Source: Dyadobacter sp. UC 10
Lineage (GTDB): Bacteria > Bacteroidota > Bacteroidia > Cytophagales > Spirosomataceae
Length of the DNA: 64,000 bases
Assembly (NCBI RefSeq): GCF_008369915.1
Contig: NZ_VSRN01000001.1
Span: 1,426,001 to 1,490,000 of the forward strand
Direction: 5' to 3'
This document shows, one piece after another, positions 1 to 8,581 of the stretch. The notes beneath the pieces are model-generated. The model did no database searches. It saw only the letters and a list, made by a program, of their open reading frames with translations, and was not told the origin of the DNA. Within the stretch, counting starts at the first letter, position 1. Each line of letters opens with the position of its first letter. The translations under genes were made by a program, and so were the position numbers.

Positions 1-73
1 AACTCAAAAGCATGCTGGCAGCAAGCATTCCGAGTAATAAGGTTTTTGAAATTGATTTCGCTATCATATTCAT
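1..73 (-). CDS. Start of an exported protein, truncated by window edge
   Basis: The minus strand opens with ATG at 73 (a second ATG follows two codons later). It encodes a basic stretch followed by a hydrophobic run (MNMIAKSISKTLLLGMLAAS), which is a typical signal peptide. Only 24 codons lie in the window. The start is 5 nt after the stop of the SusD-like gene, so it is almost certainly the third gene of the SusC/SusD operon. Genes in this place in Cytophagales often encode exported lipoproteins, including zinc-metallohydrolase-like ones, but nothing visible here identifies the product. Confidence 0.6.
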   Translation of the reverse strand, partial: MNMIAKSISKTLLLGMLAASMLLS

Positions 74-78
74 TTCAA

Positions 79-1551
79 TTATCTGCTGTTTTGCTCAATC
101 CCTGCCAAGGTTGCCGTTTGCGGTATTTGTAAAACCCTGCGGGGGTCGGTCGCCGGTACCGAGATCACCTGTCCCGAGGAAGTCTGGTGCTGAACAGGAA
201 TACCGTAACGCTGCATATCAAACCATCTCATTCCCTCCTGCACAAATTCGACTCTTTTAAAAAGCAACACCGTATTCACGATTCCCGACCGGAGGTTCAT
301 CCCATTAAAAAAGCTGGTGATCCTGCTTGAAGTAATCCTGTGCGTAGAAGGATTATAATTAGAAACGCGCTTGCTGGCAAACAAGTTAAGATCTTCAATA
401 GCCGCAGCCGTATTATTCAGATACGCATTTGCTTCAATTTTATTGAACAAAACCTCCTCAGCTGTGAACAGCGGCACCATTACATACGGAAATCCAATTT
501 CCGCATTTACAGATTCCCTGACAAAATATTCGTTCAATTTCGGGATCAAATAGTTATTATCGCCTTGGGTATACAAAGGATAGGCCCAACTGGCGTTACC
601 TGCGATGATCCCCTCGCCTTCCGAAACTTCCAGCCATTTTCCGTAATTCATTCCGTACCGGTATTGCGCTACATATCTGCCGTAGGTCGAAGAGGTTTCA
701 GCAAGGAGCAAATTGGCATTCTGACTGGCGCGGGAATAGGTATTGTACAATTCCTGAGGCGACAAGCTTTCGTAAGTTGTGTTCCAGGGGCGAAGGTTGT
801 CGCCTATATTCGCTCCGGGAAACACTGCATTCGCGTATTGCAGCACTTTTGCATAATCCCTTTTCACCAGATAAAACCGGCAGGCAAATGCATTCGCGGC
901 GGCACGATTGAAGTGGTACTTAGGTACGGTATAGCTGCCGTCGGCAATCAACGGAAGCCCTTCCAGCAAATCCTTTTCGATCATACTGTAAACAAAATCG
1001 ACTGTCCGGCGGTCATACTGTTTCAAAACCACCTTTTCCGGAACAGTTACATAAGGAATTCCCGGGCTTGGATTAGCTTGTGTAGCGTCAAAAAATTTGC
1101 TGAAAAAGTTGACAAGCATAAAATGGGCATAGGCGCGCGCGAGCAAAGCCTCCCCTTTTTGCGCCGAATATTCTTCCGGATTGGCCACTTTGCTGATAAT
1201 GTCAAGCGCCTCATTGGCAACCGAAATCGCCCGGTAGCATTCCGCCCAGTATTGATCCGGCGAGTCCTGCTCATCCACCGTCGCCTCGACTTCTTCAAAC
1301 AGATAGGAAAAACGGTTGGTCTTATCATCTTCCCCAATTCCTTTGTCCGCAACATTGTCGCTCATAGACTCGGCAAACAGCACGTAGCTTCCCTGCGGAT
1401 AAGCAGTGGTGAGTAACTGGGATACCTTTCCGGGTGTATTGATCGTTGCCCGGGTACTATCGGGTTCGGTGGAAAGAAAATCCTCACAGCCAGCCAGTAC
1501 CAGGAGCAGCGGGATAATCAGAAGGCTTTTTATGTTACTTAGTCTTGTCAT
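79..1551 (-). CDS. SusD/RagB family outer-membrane lipoprotein
   Basis: This 490-residue lipoprotein is the surface-exposed substrate-binding lid that sits on a SusC channel. The N-terminus has a hydrophobic segment ending in a lipobox (LVLAGC, Cys about 22), so it is lipidated and anchored at the outer membrane. An EDFLSTEP-type segment follows the cysteine, as is usual in SusD proteins. The middle has helical TPR-like stretches (ALLARAYAHFMLVNFF near residue 140) and the C-terminus carries the RVEFVQEGMRWFDMQRYG segment typical of the family. Length is normal. It lies 37 nt after the SusC gene and 5 nt before another exported-protein gene. The substrate cannot be read from sequence; no polysaccharide-degrading enzyme is visible beside it, and some such pairs import peptides or other compounds. 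Confidence 0.95.
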   Translation of the reverse strand: MTRLSNIKSLLIIPLLLVLAGCEDFLSTEPDSTRATINTPGKVSQLLTTAYPQGSYVLFAESMSDNVADKGIGEDDKTNRFSYLFEEVEATVDEQDSPDQYWAECYRAISVANEALDIISKVANPEEYSAQKGEALLARAYAHFMLVNFFSKFFDATQANPSPGIPYVTVPEKVVLKQYDRRTVDFVYSMIEKDLLEGLPLIADGSYTVPKYHFNRAAANAFACRFYLVKRDYAKVLQYANAVFPGANIGDNLRPWNTTYESLSPQELYNTYSRASQNANLLLAETSSTYGRYVAQYRYGMNYGKWLEVSEGEGIIAGNASWAYPLYTQGDNNYLIPKLNEYFVRESVNAEIGFPYVMVPLFTAEEVLFNKIEANAYLNNTAAAIEDLNLFASKRVSNYNPSTHRITSSRITSFFNGMNLRSGIVNTVLLFKRVEFVQEGMRWFDMQRYGIPVQHQTSSGQVISVPATDPRRVLQIPQTATLAGIEQNSR

Positions 1552-1588
1552 GTTTATTCTGGATCAATGTCTTTGTCTCAGCGTACAT

Positions 1589-4500
1589 TTATAAAGTCAG
1601 CTTGATCGCAACTGTGAATTGCTTTTGAATAGGCTGCGCAACACCGCCGGAGTTGAAAAACTCAGGGTCCTGCCCTTTCAGTTTTTTGTCCGCATAAATC
1701 AGCCAGGGATTAATAGAAGAAAGCTGGATACTCGCTGCTTTAAAACCATATTTGCCCGAAAATGCTAGCGGCACTCTGTAAGACAGCGAAACCGATTTCA
1801 ACCTGACAAAATCACCTTTTGCTACCCTTTCAGTTGAATAATTGTAAATACTGTAAGGATATGTACCAGCCAGGTACTGGGCTTCGAGCTTGTCGGCAAT
1901 AGAGGCCACTGGCGTAACCGCTTCTTCACCCGGAATCACCCATCTGTCCAGAAACTCACGCGGAAGTGCGTCCAAATCACTGAATGCACCTTTGTAAAGT
2001 GGATTAAGGCGGATCTTGTTACCATATTGATAGGTAAAGAACACATTCAGTGAAAGATCTTTGTAAGTCAGCGTATTATTAAAACCTCCTGTTACAGGCG
2101 GATCAACCGGCCCTTCATATTTGAGATAGGATACATTCTGATCTTGTAAATAAACATCAGAGCTCACTTCTCCATTTTCGTTCAGGAATATAGGGACGCC
2201 CGTTTTGGGATTTAAAGCACGATAATCTATTGAAAAAAGGCTCCTGACCGGCCGTCCCGTCACATTTGCCCCTTCTGCTTTTACGAGATCAAATATTCCC
2301 GGATTATTATCCACATTGGTAATGCGGGTCTGTGCATAGCCCACCGTAATGCGTGACCGGAAATCCCAGTCTTTGTTTTTAAACAATACACCATCGATCG
2401 AGAAATCAACTCCATAAGACTGCATATCGGCATAATTGGCCACTTTGTATATCTGCCCACCGATTCCTGAAGTTTTGATTTCGTCGATCAGATCGAAGCT
2501 ATTTCTGATGTAGCCGTCGACGGTCAGATTGATCCGGTTCGCAAATAATCCCAAGTCGAGCCCAAGGTTTCCGCTGTACAGTTTCTCCCAGGTCAACTGT
2601 GTATTTTGAAGTGAAGCCAATGCGATTGCAGATTCTTTTTCATCGGCAAATGGTCTTCTGGTAATAATACTCTGGAACAAAACCGCAGAATTGGTCGCCG
2701 GCCCTGTATCGGCCGAAAGTCCGTAACTCGCGCGAAGCCGTCCCATGCTAAGCCATTTGGAGTTTTTCAGAAAATTTTCCCTGTCGAAATTCCAGGATCC
2801 CGCGACTGTATACGTCGGCAGCCAACGGGCAATGGCGGATTTACCGAAACTATTCGATCCGTCGTAGCGGATGTAAGCGGTAAAATTATATTTATCGTCC
2901 AGTGTATATCCTGCACTTCCGTAAAATGCCGCAAACCGCTCGTAGTCCATTCGCATCCCATAATACTGGAAGTTGGTTTCTATGGTCTGCTTCAGGATCC
3001 GGTAATCGACAAACGGTGTCCCGCCCTGGTCATATTGAAATCCGTAGCCGGTATTGTTGGAATTTTTGCGGTTGGTATACTTGATTTCCTGTCCAGCCAG
3101 GATATCAATCTGGTGCCTGTCGGCAAATTTCCTGTTGTATCTGAGGTTATTACGGATGTTATAAAAAAGCATCTGATCCTCATTTGTATTGTAAAAACCA
3201 CCGCTGGGCAGCACTATAACGGGATATGCATTGGGAACGTCGGGATCGGTGTACAGGTATTTATTGGCCAAAGCAATCGTCGAATTGTCGGCTGCGCGGT
3301 AGGCGTTGGCCATATTGCTGTGCTCCGTGATAATGTGCTCACGGCCGGTTTGAATATACCTCAGCGCGCCCAAAAAGTCGTAAGTAATGTGATCGGTGAT
3401 CTTGTAGGAAAGATTTCCCTGCAACTTAATGTCCGCCAGGTTAAGATTGATACGGTTATTAGCCAGTTCCGAGACGATATTGAATGGCGCAAAATTTCTC
3501 CTGAAATATTCAAGATCGCCATTTTCATCGTAGGCGGTTAAAGTGCGGCTGGTGTTCAGGGCATAGCTGAACGGGTTAATATCAAAATCCCTGTCAAATT
3601 TCCCTTCTACCGGATTGCTGCGGCGACTGAGCGAACCGGGCGCCTGCTGCCTGCGAACGGACGCCAGGGTGGTCAAACCTATGCTCAGTTTGTCTGAGAG
3701 TTGGTAGGTATTGTTAAAATTCAGTGTGTAACGCTTCACTTTATCTGCGATCGTCCATCCATTGTCGTCCAGGTAACTTACAGACGCATAGGAGCTTGAC
3801 TTTTCACTTCCGAACGAGACACTCAATGAATGCTCATGAATGAAGTTTTGTTTGAAAAGCACATCAAACCAGTCCGTATTTGCTCCTGCGTATCTGAGCA
3901 GGTAGTTTCTCTTGGCCTCCTGTGTATTGGGAAGTGGAAAATTACCTTCATTGTCACCATTCAGCGAGTTGTAATATTTACCGTAAACACCAAAATCCGG
4001 CTTTGACAAAATGTCTGAATTCAGATAACCCTTGCGTTCCAGCTCTCCCAGCACAGACATTTGCTGGGCGGAGTTCATAATGTTGAAGTTGCGGTAAGAC
4101 GGTGTAAGCTGCGTACTGAAATTACCCGAATAAGTGATGACAGGCTTTCCGCTTTTACCTTTTTTGGTCGTAATCACGATTACACCGTTCATAGCGCGGG
4201 CACCGTATAATGCAGCCGCAGCGGCATCTTTCAGAATATCGAAAGTTTCAATATCGTTTGGGTTGAGTCCGGCGACTGCCGAGCCCAGTAGCGTAGTAGG
4301 GTCGCCGCTCGACAGCTGATCATTTGAAATATTGACAATATCCTCCTGAACAACACCGTCGATCACCCAAAGTGGCTTATTATCACCATTTAAAGAAGTG
4401 GCTCCGCGAATACGAATTTTGGGCGCTGCCCCGAAAGTACCTGACACGTTTTGAATGGAAACCCCGGCGGCACGGCCTTCGAGCATCCTGCTTACATCCG

Positions 4501-4945
4501 GTAGGCCGTCGATTTTGACATCGTCGGTTTTTAGCGTAACAGCCGAACCCGTGAATTTATCCTTGTCAATATTCTGAAAGCCAGTTACCACCACATCCTG
4601 TAAACCAACCGCGTCCTCGGCGAGCTCGATGCTCATACTTTTCGCGGCAGGAACTTCCTTTGCCAGAAAACCGATCATTGTCACTACCAGCGTCGCGCCT
4701 TCGTTGACATCGGTCAGTAAAAACTCGCCTTTTTCATTGGTAACAGTCCCCTTCTGCGTTCCCTTTACCCGCACAGTTGACCCGATCAATATTTCCCCGG
4801 TGCTGCTTTTGACGACACCCTTTATATCAATGGCAATGCTACTGGAAAAGGAAGGAACAGAAAAAATGGAGAAAGCAAGAAAAACAGCACCAAGACACAA
4901 CAAAGAAAGCCTACACTGGCCACCGTTCCGGTAAAAAAGATCCAT
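1589..4945 (-). CDS. SusC/RagA family TonB-linked outer-membrane transporter
   Basis: This 1118-residue protein is a TonB-dependent beta-barrel that moves nutrients across the outer membrane with its SusD partner. A signal peptide covers about residues 1-35. A carboxypeptidase-regulatory-like domain (about 40-115, IKGVVKSSTGEILIGSTVRV) precedes the plug (about 120-245) with the family hallmarks PLWVIDGVV and ILKDAAAAALYGARAMNGVI. The remainder is the barrel, ending in an aromatic-rich beta strand (FTVAIKLTL). The start is ATG at 4945. The 279-nt upstream gap to the siroheme gene presumably holds the operon promoter, but I see no clear TAnnTTTG box there. No FecR or ECF sigma gene is adjacent. 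Confidence 0.96.
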   Translation of the reverse strand: MDLFYRNGGQCRLSLLCLGAVFLAFSIFSVPSFSSSIAIDIKGVVKSSTGEILIGSTVRVKGTQKGTVTNEKGEFLLTDVNEGATLVVTMIGFLAKEVPAAKSMSIELAEDAVGLQDVVVTGFQNIDKDKFTGSAVTLKTDDVKIDGLPDVSRMLEGRAAGVSIQNVSGTFGAAPKIRIRGATSLNGDNKPLWVIDGVVQEDIVNISNDQLSSGDPTTLLGSAVAGLNPNDIETFDILKDAAAAALYGARAMNGVIVITTKKGKSGKPVITYSGNFSTQLTPSYRNFNIMNSAQQMSVLGELERKGYLNSDILSKPDFGVYGKYYNSLNGDNEGNFPLPNTQEAKRNYLLRYAGANTDWFDVLFKQNFIHEHSLSVSFGSEKSSSYASVSYLDDNGWTIADKVKRYTLNFNNTYQLSDKLSIGLTTLASVRRQQAPGSLSRRSNPVEGKFDRDFDINPFSYALNTSRTLTAYDENGDLEYFRRNFAPFNIVSELANNRINLNLADIKLQGNLSYKITDHITYDFLGALRYIQTGREHIITEHSNMANAYRAADNSTIALANKYLYTDPDVPNAYPVIVLPSGGFYNTNEDQMLFYNIRNNLRYNRKFADRHQIDILAGQEIKYTNRKNSNNTGYGFQYDQGGTPFVDYRILKQTIETNFQYYGMRMDYERFAAFYGSAGYTLDDKYNFTAYIRYDGSNSFGKSAIARWLPTYTVAGSWNFDRENFLKNSKWLSMGRLRASYGLSADTGPATNSAVLFQSIITRRPFADEKESAIALASLQNTQLTWEKLYSGNLGLDLGLFANRINLTVDGYIRNSFDLIDEIKTSGIGGQIYKVANYADMQSYGVDFSIDGVLFKNKDWDFRSRITVGYAQTRITNVDNNPGIFDLVKAEGANVTGRPVRSLFSIDYRALNPKTGVPIFLNENGEVSSDVYLQDQNVSYLKYEGPVDPPVTGGFNNTLTYKDLSLNVFFTYQYGNKIRLNPLYKGAFSDLDALPREFLDRWVIPGEEAVTPVASIADKLEAQYLAGTYPYSIYNYSTERVAKGDFVRLKSVSLSYRVPLAFSGKYGFKAASIQLSSINPWLIYADKKLKGQDPEFFNSGGVAQPIQKQFTVAIKLTL

Positions 4946-5224
4946 ATGCTTACGTATAAGTCTATCTCAAAAATGAATAGGTTTCCGAGTTATCGGTTTG
5001 GTTAATACTTATTTCAATAATACGTATTAAAGCTATAAAAAGCGAACACAATTTATTGCTACCGGTTACATAGCACAATTGCTAAAAGGAATTTTAGGTT
5101 TCAAGGTCAATCGCCTGGATTAGCCGAAGTAATGACTGATGTGGAGGGGTGCGGGTGATATGTTGCAAATATCTTTATTAAAACAATTTACACTGCAATT
5201 TATTGTAAGATTTACCTGTGATTT

Positions 5225-5830
5225 TTAATCCTCAATCTGATCGTTTTCAGGTTGTCTGCCCGCGGTTGTCAGCACGGAAGTAATGCGGTTCAATTCCTCC
5301 ACTTTATATGCAAAATCACCCTTTAACATATCCCTGACAGCTTTAAGCTGTTCCATTGCGGTTTCGAGATTGTCGGGCAGTGCTTCTCCAAGTACTTCCT
5401 TTAAACGTTTCGCCAGTGTGGGCGACATTCCGTTGGTCGAGATCGCAACTTTCAAATTCCCTTTTCTGACAACAGAAGACAGGTAAAAATCGCAAATAGC
5501 AGGTGTGTCAGCCACGTTGGTTAAAATATGCTTTGCCCTTGCAACGACAGAAATCCGCTTGTTCTCTTCTTTATCATTCGTGGCGACGATCACCAGGTCC
5601 TTTGCAATCAGGTCTTCGTCACTGAATTTTCTTTTAATCAAAACAATGCGGGGGGTTTGTTGGGCCAGATCCAGAATTTCCTGCCTGATCTCCGGCGATA
5701 CCAGGGTAATGTTGGCTTCTGGTGAATTATCAAGCACCGCCGTGATCTTTTCAAGGCCTACATATCCGCCCCCAACAATCAGCGTGTGCAGTTTTTCAAG
5801 TTTGATGAAAATTGGAAAGAGGTTGTTCAC
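5225..5830 (-). CDS. Siroheme synthase (precorrin-2 dehydrogenase / sirohydrochlorin ferrochelatase, Met8-like)
   Basis: The protein resembles the N-terminal half of CysG and yeast Met8p: it oxidises precorrin-2 with NAD and inserts iron to give siroheme, the cofactor of sulfite and nitrite reductases. A Rossmann nucleotide-binding motif (LIVGGGYVGLEK) lies near the start, followed by VTLVSPE-type strands and the conserved N-V-A-D segment (LTNVADTPAICDFYL). The frame is open from a TTG at 5863, but that codon overlaps a -7-like box. The GTG at 5830 gives the usual family start (NNLFPIFIKL), so I choose it; the product is 201 residues. No uroporphyrinogen methyltransferase domain is fused. No sulfate or nitrite genes are adjacent in the window. 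Confidence 0.9.
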   Translation of the reverse strand: MNNLFPIFIKLEKLHTLIVGGGYVGLEKITAVLDNSPEANITLVSPEIRQEILDLAQQTPRIVLIKRKFSDEDLIAKDLVIVATNDKEENKRISVVARAKHILTNVADTPAICDFYLSSVVRKGNLKVAISTNGMSPTLAKRLKEVLGEALPDNLETAMEQLKAVRDMLKGDFAYKVEELNRITSVLTTAGRQPENDQIED

Positions 5831-5860
5831 TGTGCAGGTTTGAGATGAAAACTTTATAAT

Positions 5861-5868
5861 CAAATTTA
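5861..5868 (-). promoter_or_regulatory. Putative -7 box for the siroheme synthase gene
   Basis: On the minus strand the sequence reads TAAATTTG, a match to the Bacteroidota -7 consensus TAnnTTTG. It lies about 30 nt upstream of the GTG chosen as start. No convincing TTG element was seen at the expected -33 distance, so this rests on the -7 box alone. Confidence 0.35.
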
Positions 5869-5953
5869 CAAGAAAATATGTTTTGATTCTGCCTGTCAGG
5901 TTTCATTTATAACTATTCCAACAATCGGACTTTTACTATCTGCTTCTTCCGTG

Positions 5954-5961
5954 TAACTTTG
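5954..5961 (+). promoter_or_regulatory. Putative -7 box immediately upstream of the ABC-F gene
   Basis: TAACTTTG matches TAnnTTTG and ends only 4 nt before the ATG at 5966. About 19 nt upstream is a TTTT that could serve as the -33 element. If used, transcription would begin at or very near the start codon, giving a leaderless mRNA. Confidence 0.35.
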
Positions 5962-5965
5962 TAAT

Positions 5966-7912
5966 ATGATCGCAATTACCAACCTCAGTTATTTTCTTGG
6001 CGACCGGGCACTTTACGACGGTGCATCGCTTCATATAAAGCCTAAACAAAAGATCGGGCTGATCGGCCTGAATGGAACAGGAAAATCTACGCTTCTGAGA
6101 ATGATCAACGGAGAATTCCAGCCCGACGGCGGCAATATTTCCAAAGCAGGAGACTGTACCATTGGCTTTCTGAACCAGGATTTGCTCTCCTACCAAAGCG
6201 ATGATTCCATTCTTTCAGTGGCAATGCAGGCATTTGAAAGACAAAATATGCTGCAAGTGCAGATCGACAAGATCCTGCATGACATGGAACACAACTATAC
6301 CGACGCGCTGGTTGACAAGCTCGCAAAAGTGCAGGATGAATTTGAGGCGCTCGACGGGTACACCGTACAATCCAAAGCCGAGGCGATTCTGGAAGGTCTG
6401 GGTTTCTCAACCGCCGATCTGCAGCAGCCTTTGCGTCTGTTTTCAGGAGGATGGAGAATGCGGGTAATGCTGGCCAAATTGCTGCTGCAAAAACCTTCAC
6501 TTCTCATGCTCGATGAGCCTACCAACCACCTCGACTTACCTTCCATTCAATGGGTTGAGAAATATGTACAATCGTACGAAGGCGCCGTGATTGTGGTTTC
6601 CCACGACAGGCAGTTCCTTGATAACACGATAGATACGACGGTAGAAGTATCTGGTGGAAAACTGAATTATTACGCAGGAAACTATTCCTACTATCTCGAA
6701 GAAAAAGAAGAACGCAACGAAATCCAGCGTGGTGCTTACGAAAACCAGCAGGCGAAAATCCGGCAGACCGAACGTTTTATCGAACGTTTTAAAGCAAAAG
6801 CTACCAAATCCCGACAGGTACAGAGCCGGGTGAAAGCGCTGGACAGAATGGATGTAGTGGACGCTGTAATTGACGAAAATGCCAAGGTCCATTTCCGATT
6901 TCAATTCACTACGCAGCCGGGAAGGCACGTTTTTCAGCTGGAAGACGCTTCCAAAGCTTACGGAGAAAAAGTGATCCTCGATAGTACCAATATCAGTATG
7001 GAACGCGGAGATAAAATTGCGCTGATCGGCGCCAATGGACGCGGAAAATCAACCGTACTTCGTGTAGTTGCTGGTACTGAGCCTATTGAGGGAAAAAGAA
7101 GGCTGGGACACAATGTATCCTTCACATTCTATGCACAGCATCAGCTTGAATCCCTGAATGTGGCCCATAACCTGATTGAGGAGCTCAAATATGCGAATCC
7201 GAATAAAACAGAAACCGAACTCAGGACTGTATTAGGATGCTTTTTGTTTACAGGTGATGATGTTTTCAAGAAGATTAAGGTACTGTCCGGAGGTGAAAAA
7301 TCGCGGGTTGCATTGGCAAAAGTATTGCTTTCACAAGCAAACTTTCTGCTGCTCGATGAGCCTACCAACCACCTGGACATGCAGTCTGTCAATATCCTGA
7401 TCCAGGCATTGCAGCAATATGAAGGCAGCTACATTGTGGTTTCCCACGACCGGTATTTTGTTGAAAACATTGCTAACAAGATCTGGTATATTGAAGATCA
7501 TCAGATTAAAGAATATCCCGGAACTTACGAGGAATATGAAATTTGGGTGGAGGAAAGAGGATTACAATCTGCTGTAAGTGAGAAAGTAACAGTGAGCAGC
7601 GCACCGCCTCAGAAAGCAAGCCAGCAAAATTCGGGTCCCGCAAAAAATGTATCAAAGCCACATTCGAGCGAAGATTCAGCCAAGCTGAAAAAAGCGCAAA
7701 AACAGATTGAGGAACTGGAATCAACCATTAACAATCTGGAAATACGCAAGGCAGAGACGGAAACGAAGTTGGGCGACCCGAAGATTTATAATGATTCTGT
7801 GGCACTGGCGGAGATGAACCGCTTCTATACCGATATCAAGCAAAAGCTCGAAAAAACAACAGAGGATTGGGAAAATCTGATGATGGAAGTCGAAGAGCTG
7901 TCTGCTAAATAA
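5966..7912 (+). CDS. ABC-F family ATPase (Uup/EttA-like ribosome-associated)
   Basis: A soluble protein of 648 residues with two ABC domains and no membrane segments, as in ABC-F proteins that act on the ribosome in translation or in antibiotic protection. Domain 1 has Walker A GLNGTGKST (34-42), signature FSGGWRMRV (about 157) and Walker B LLMLDEPTNHLD (about 178). Domain 2 has Walker A GANGRGKST (about 354), signature LSGGEKSRV (about 438) and Walker B LLLDEPTNHLD (about 460). A charged linker (about 245-290) separates them. A lysine/glutamate-rich coiled coil (about 570-648) closes the protein, as in Uup-type members. The 3' end overlaps the tail of the opposing Uma2 gene by 8 nt. A housekeeping role is more likely than resistance. 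Confidence 0.95.
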   Translation: MIAITNLSYFLGDRALYDGASLHIKPKQKIGLIGLNGTGKSTLLRMINGEFQPDGGNISKAGDCTIGFLNQDLLSYQSDDSILSVAMQAFERQNMLQVQIDKILHDMEHNYTDALVDKLAKVQDEFEALDGYTVQSKAEAILEGLGFSTADLQQPLRLFSGGWRMRVMLAKLLLQKPSLLMLDEPTNHLDLPSIQWVEKYVQSYEGAVIVVSHDRQFLDNTIDTTVEVSGGKLNYYAGNYSYYLEEKEERNEIQRGAYENQQAKIRQTERFIERFKAKATKSRQVQSRVKALDRMDVVDAVIDENAKVHFRFQFTTQPGRHVFQLEDASKAYGEKVILDSTNISMERGDKIALIGANGRGKSTVLRVVAGTEPIEGKRRLGHNVSFTFYAQHQLESLNVAHNLIEELKYANPNKTETELRTVLGCFLFTGDDVFKKIKVLSGGEKSRVALAKVLLSQANFLLLDEPTNHLDMQSVNILIQALQQYEGSYIVVSHDRYFVENIANKIWYIEDHQIKEYPGTYEEYEIWVEERGLQSAVSEKVTVSSAPPQKASQQNSGPAKNVSKPHSSEDSAKLKKAQKQIEELESTINNLEIRKAETETKLGDPKIYNDSVALAEMNRFYTDIKQKLEKTTEDWENLMMEVEELSAK

Positions 7913-8482
7913 TCTCTTCGTTTTGCGCATAGATGTCACGCATTTCCAAATGCATGCCGAATGACCGATTTCAATGGCTCCGTCAATTGCGTATGCCTCG
8001 GAAGCGAGTACCCACAAGCCGTTATCTGCTTTTCGGTATACTTCTGCCATTAATTTGCGGGAATCGATTAATACATACTCGACAAGTGAGGAAATGCTTC
8101 TATAAAGGTGAAATTTCTGACCTCGATCGTATTCACCAATACTTGGAGACAGCACCTCGATGATCACGGACGGATTAAGTATGGTATCCGTCTTACGATC
8201 CAGGAATTCCGGCTTGCCGCACAAAATCAGTAAATCAGGATATGTGTAAAAAGCATTTTCAGGAATATGCACCCGCATATCACTTGAAAAACCTTGGCAC
8301 GATTTGCCTTTCAGAAAAAAACCTATTTCTCCCGACAAATTTTCCTTGATACGGTTATGATTTAGTCCGACACTGGCCATTGCGAAAATTTCGCCACCGT
8401 AGTATTCGCTTTTGTAGTCCGCGGCTCTTTCTAATTCGAGATACGCTTCTGCTGAATACATTTTGATAGGTTGTGCTGTCAT
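7905..8482 (-). pseudogene. Uma2-family (PD-(D/E)XK) endonuclease gene with a C-terminal frameshift
   Basis: The product matches the Uma2 family, small restriction-endonuclease-fold proteins common in Cyanobacteria and Cytophagales. The start is ATG at 8482 (MTAQPIKMYSAEAYLELE); the in-frame start further upstream adds 11 unlikely residues. Core residues are visible: YPDLLIL (Asp), IIEVLSPS (Glu) and the DRGQKF basic segment. After AIEIGHS, at about 7959-7966, the reading frame runs on into the antisense of the ABC-F gene and gives a long basic, non-Uma2 tail. Shifting by one base at that point restores GMHLEMRDIYAQNEEII and a stop at 7905-7907, the length and ending expected for the family. 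A single-base deletion in the genome or an assembly error would both explain it. Whether the protein is functional is uncertain. Confidence 0.75.
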
Positions 8483-8581
8483 AGTTGTGTAAACAAAATA
8501 GTTAATAATCTTCAAATGACCTTTTCCTGTTTAGACGTACCTTGGTTCGATAAGTAACGTTATTGTTTTAAAATTTTTCTG

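Noticed and set aside
340..1416. Long open frame on the plus strand opposite the SusD gene (358 codons)
   Set aside because: It is antisense to a well-conserved SusD gene and its translation has no recognisable domain or signal; the openness is a by-product of codon use in the real gene.
5225..5863. Start of siroheme synthase at TTG 5863
   Set aside because: That codon lies within a -7-like box and the extra residues do not match the family; GTG 5830 gives the usual start.
7933..8163. Plus-strand frame opposite the Uma2 gene
   Set aside because: No family match; the opposite strand carries clear PD-(D/E)XK motifs.
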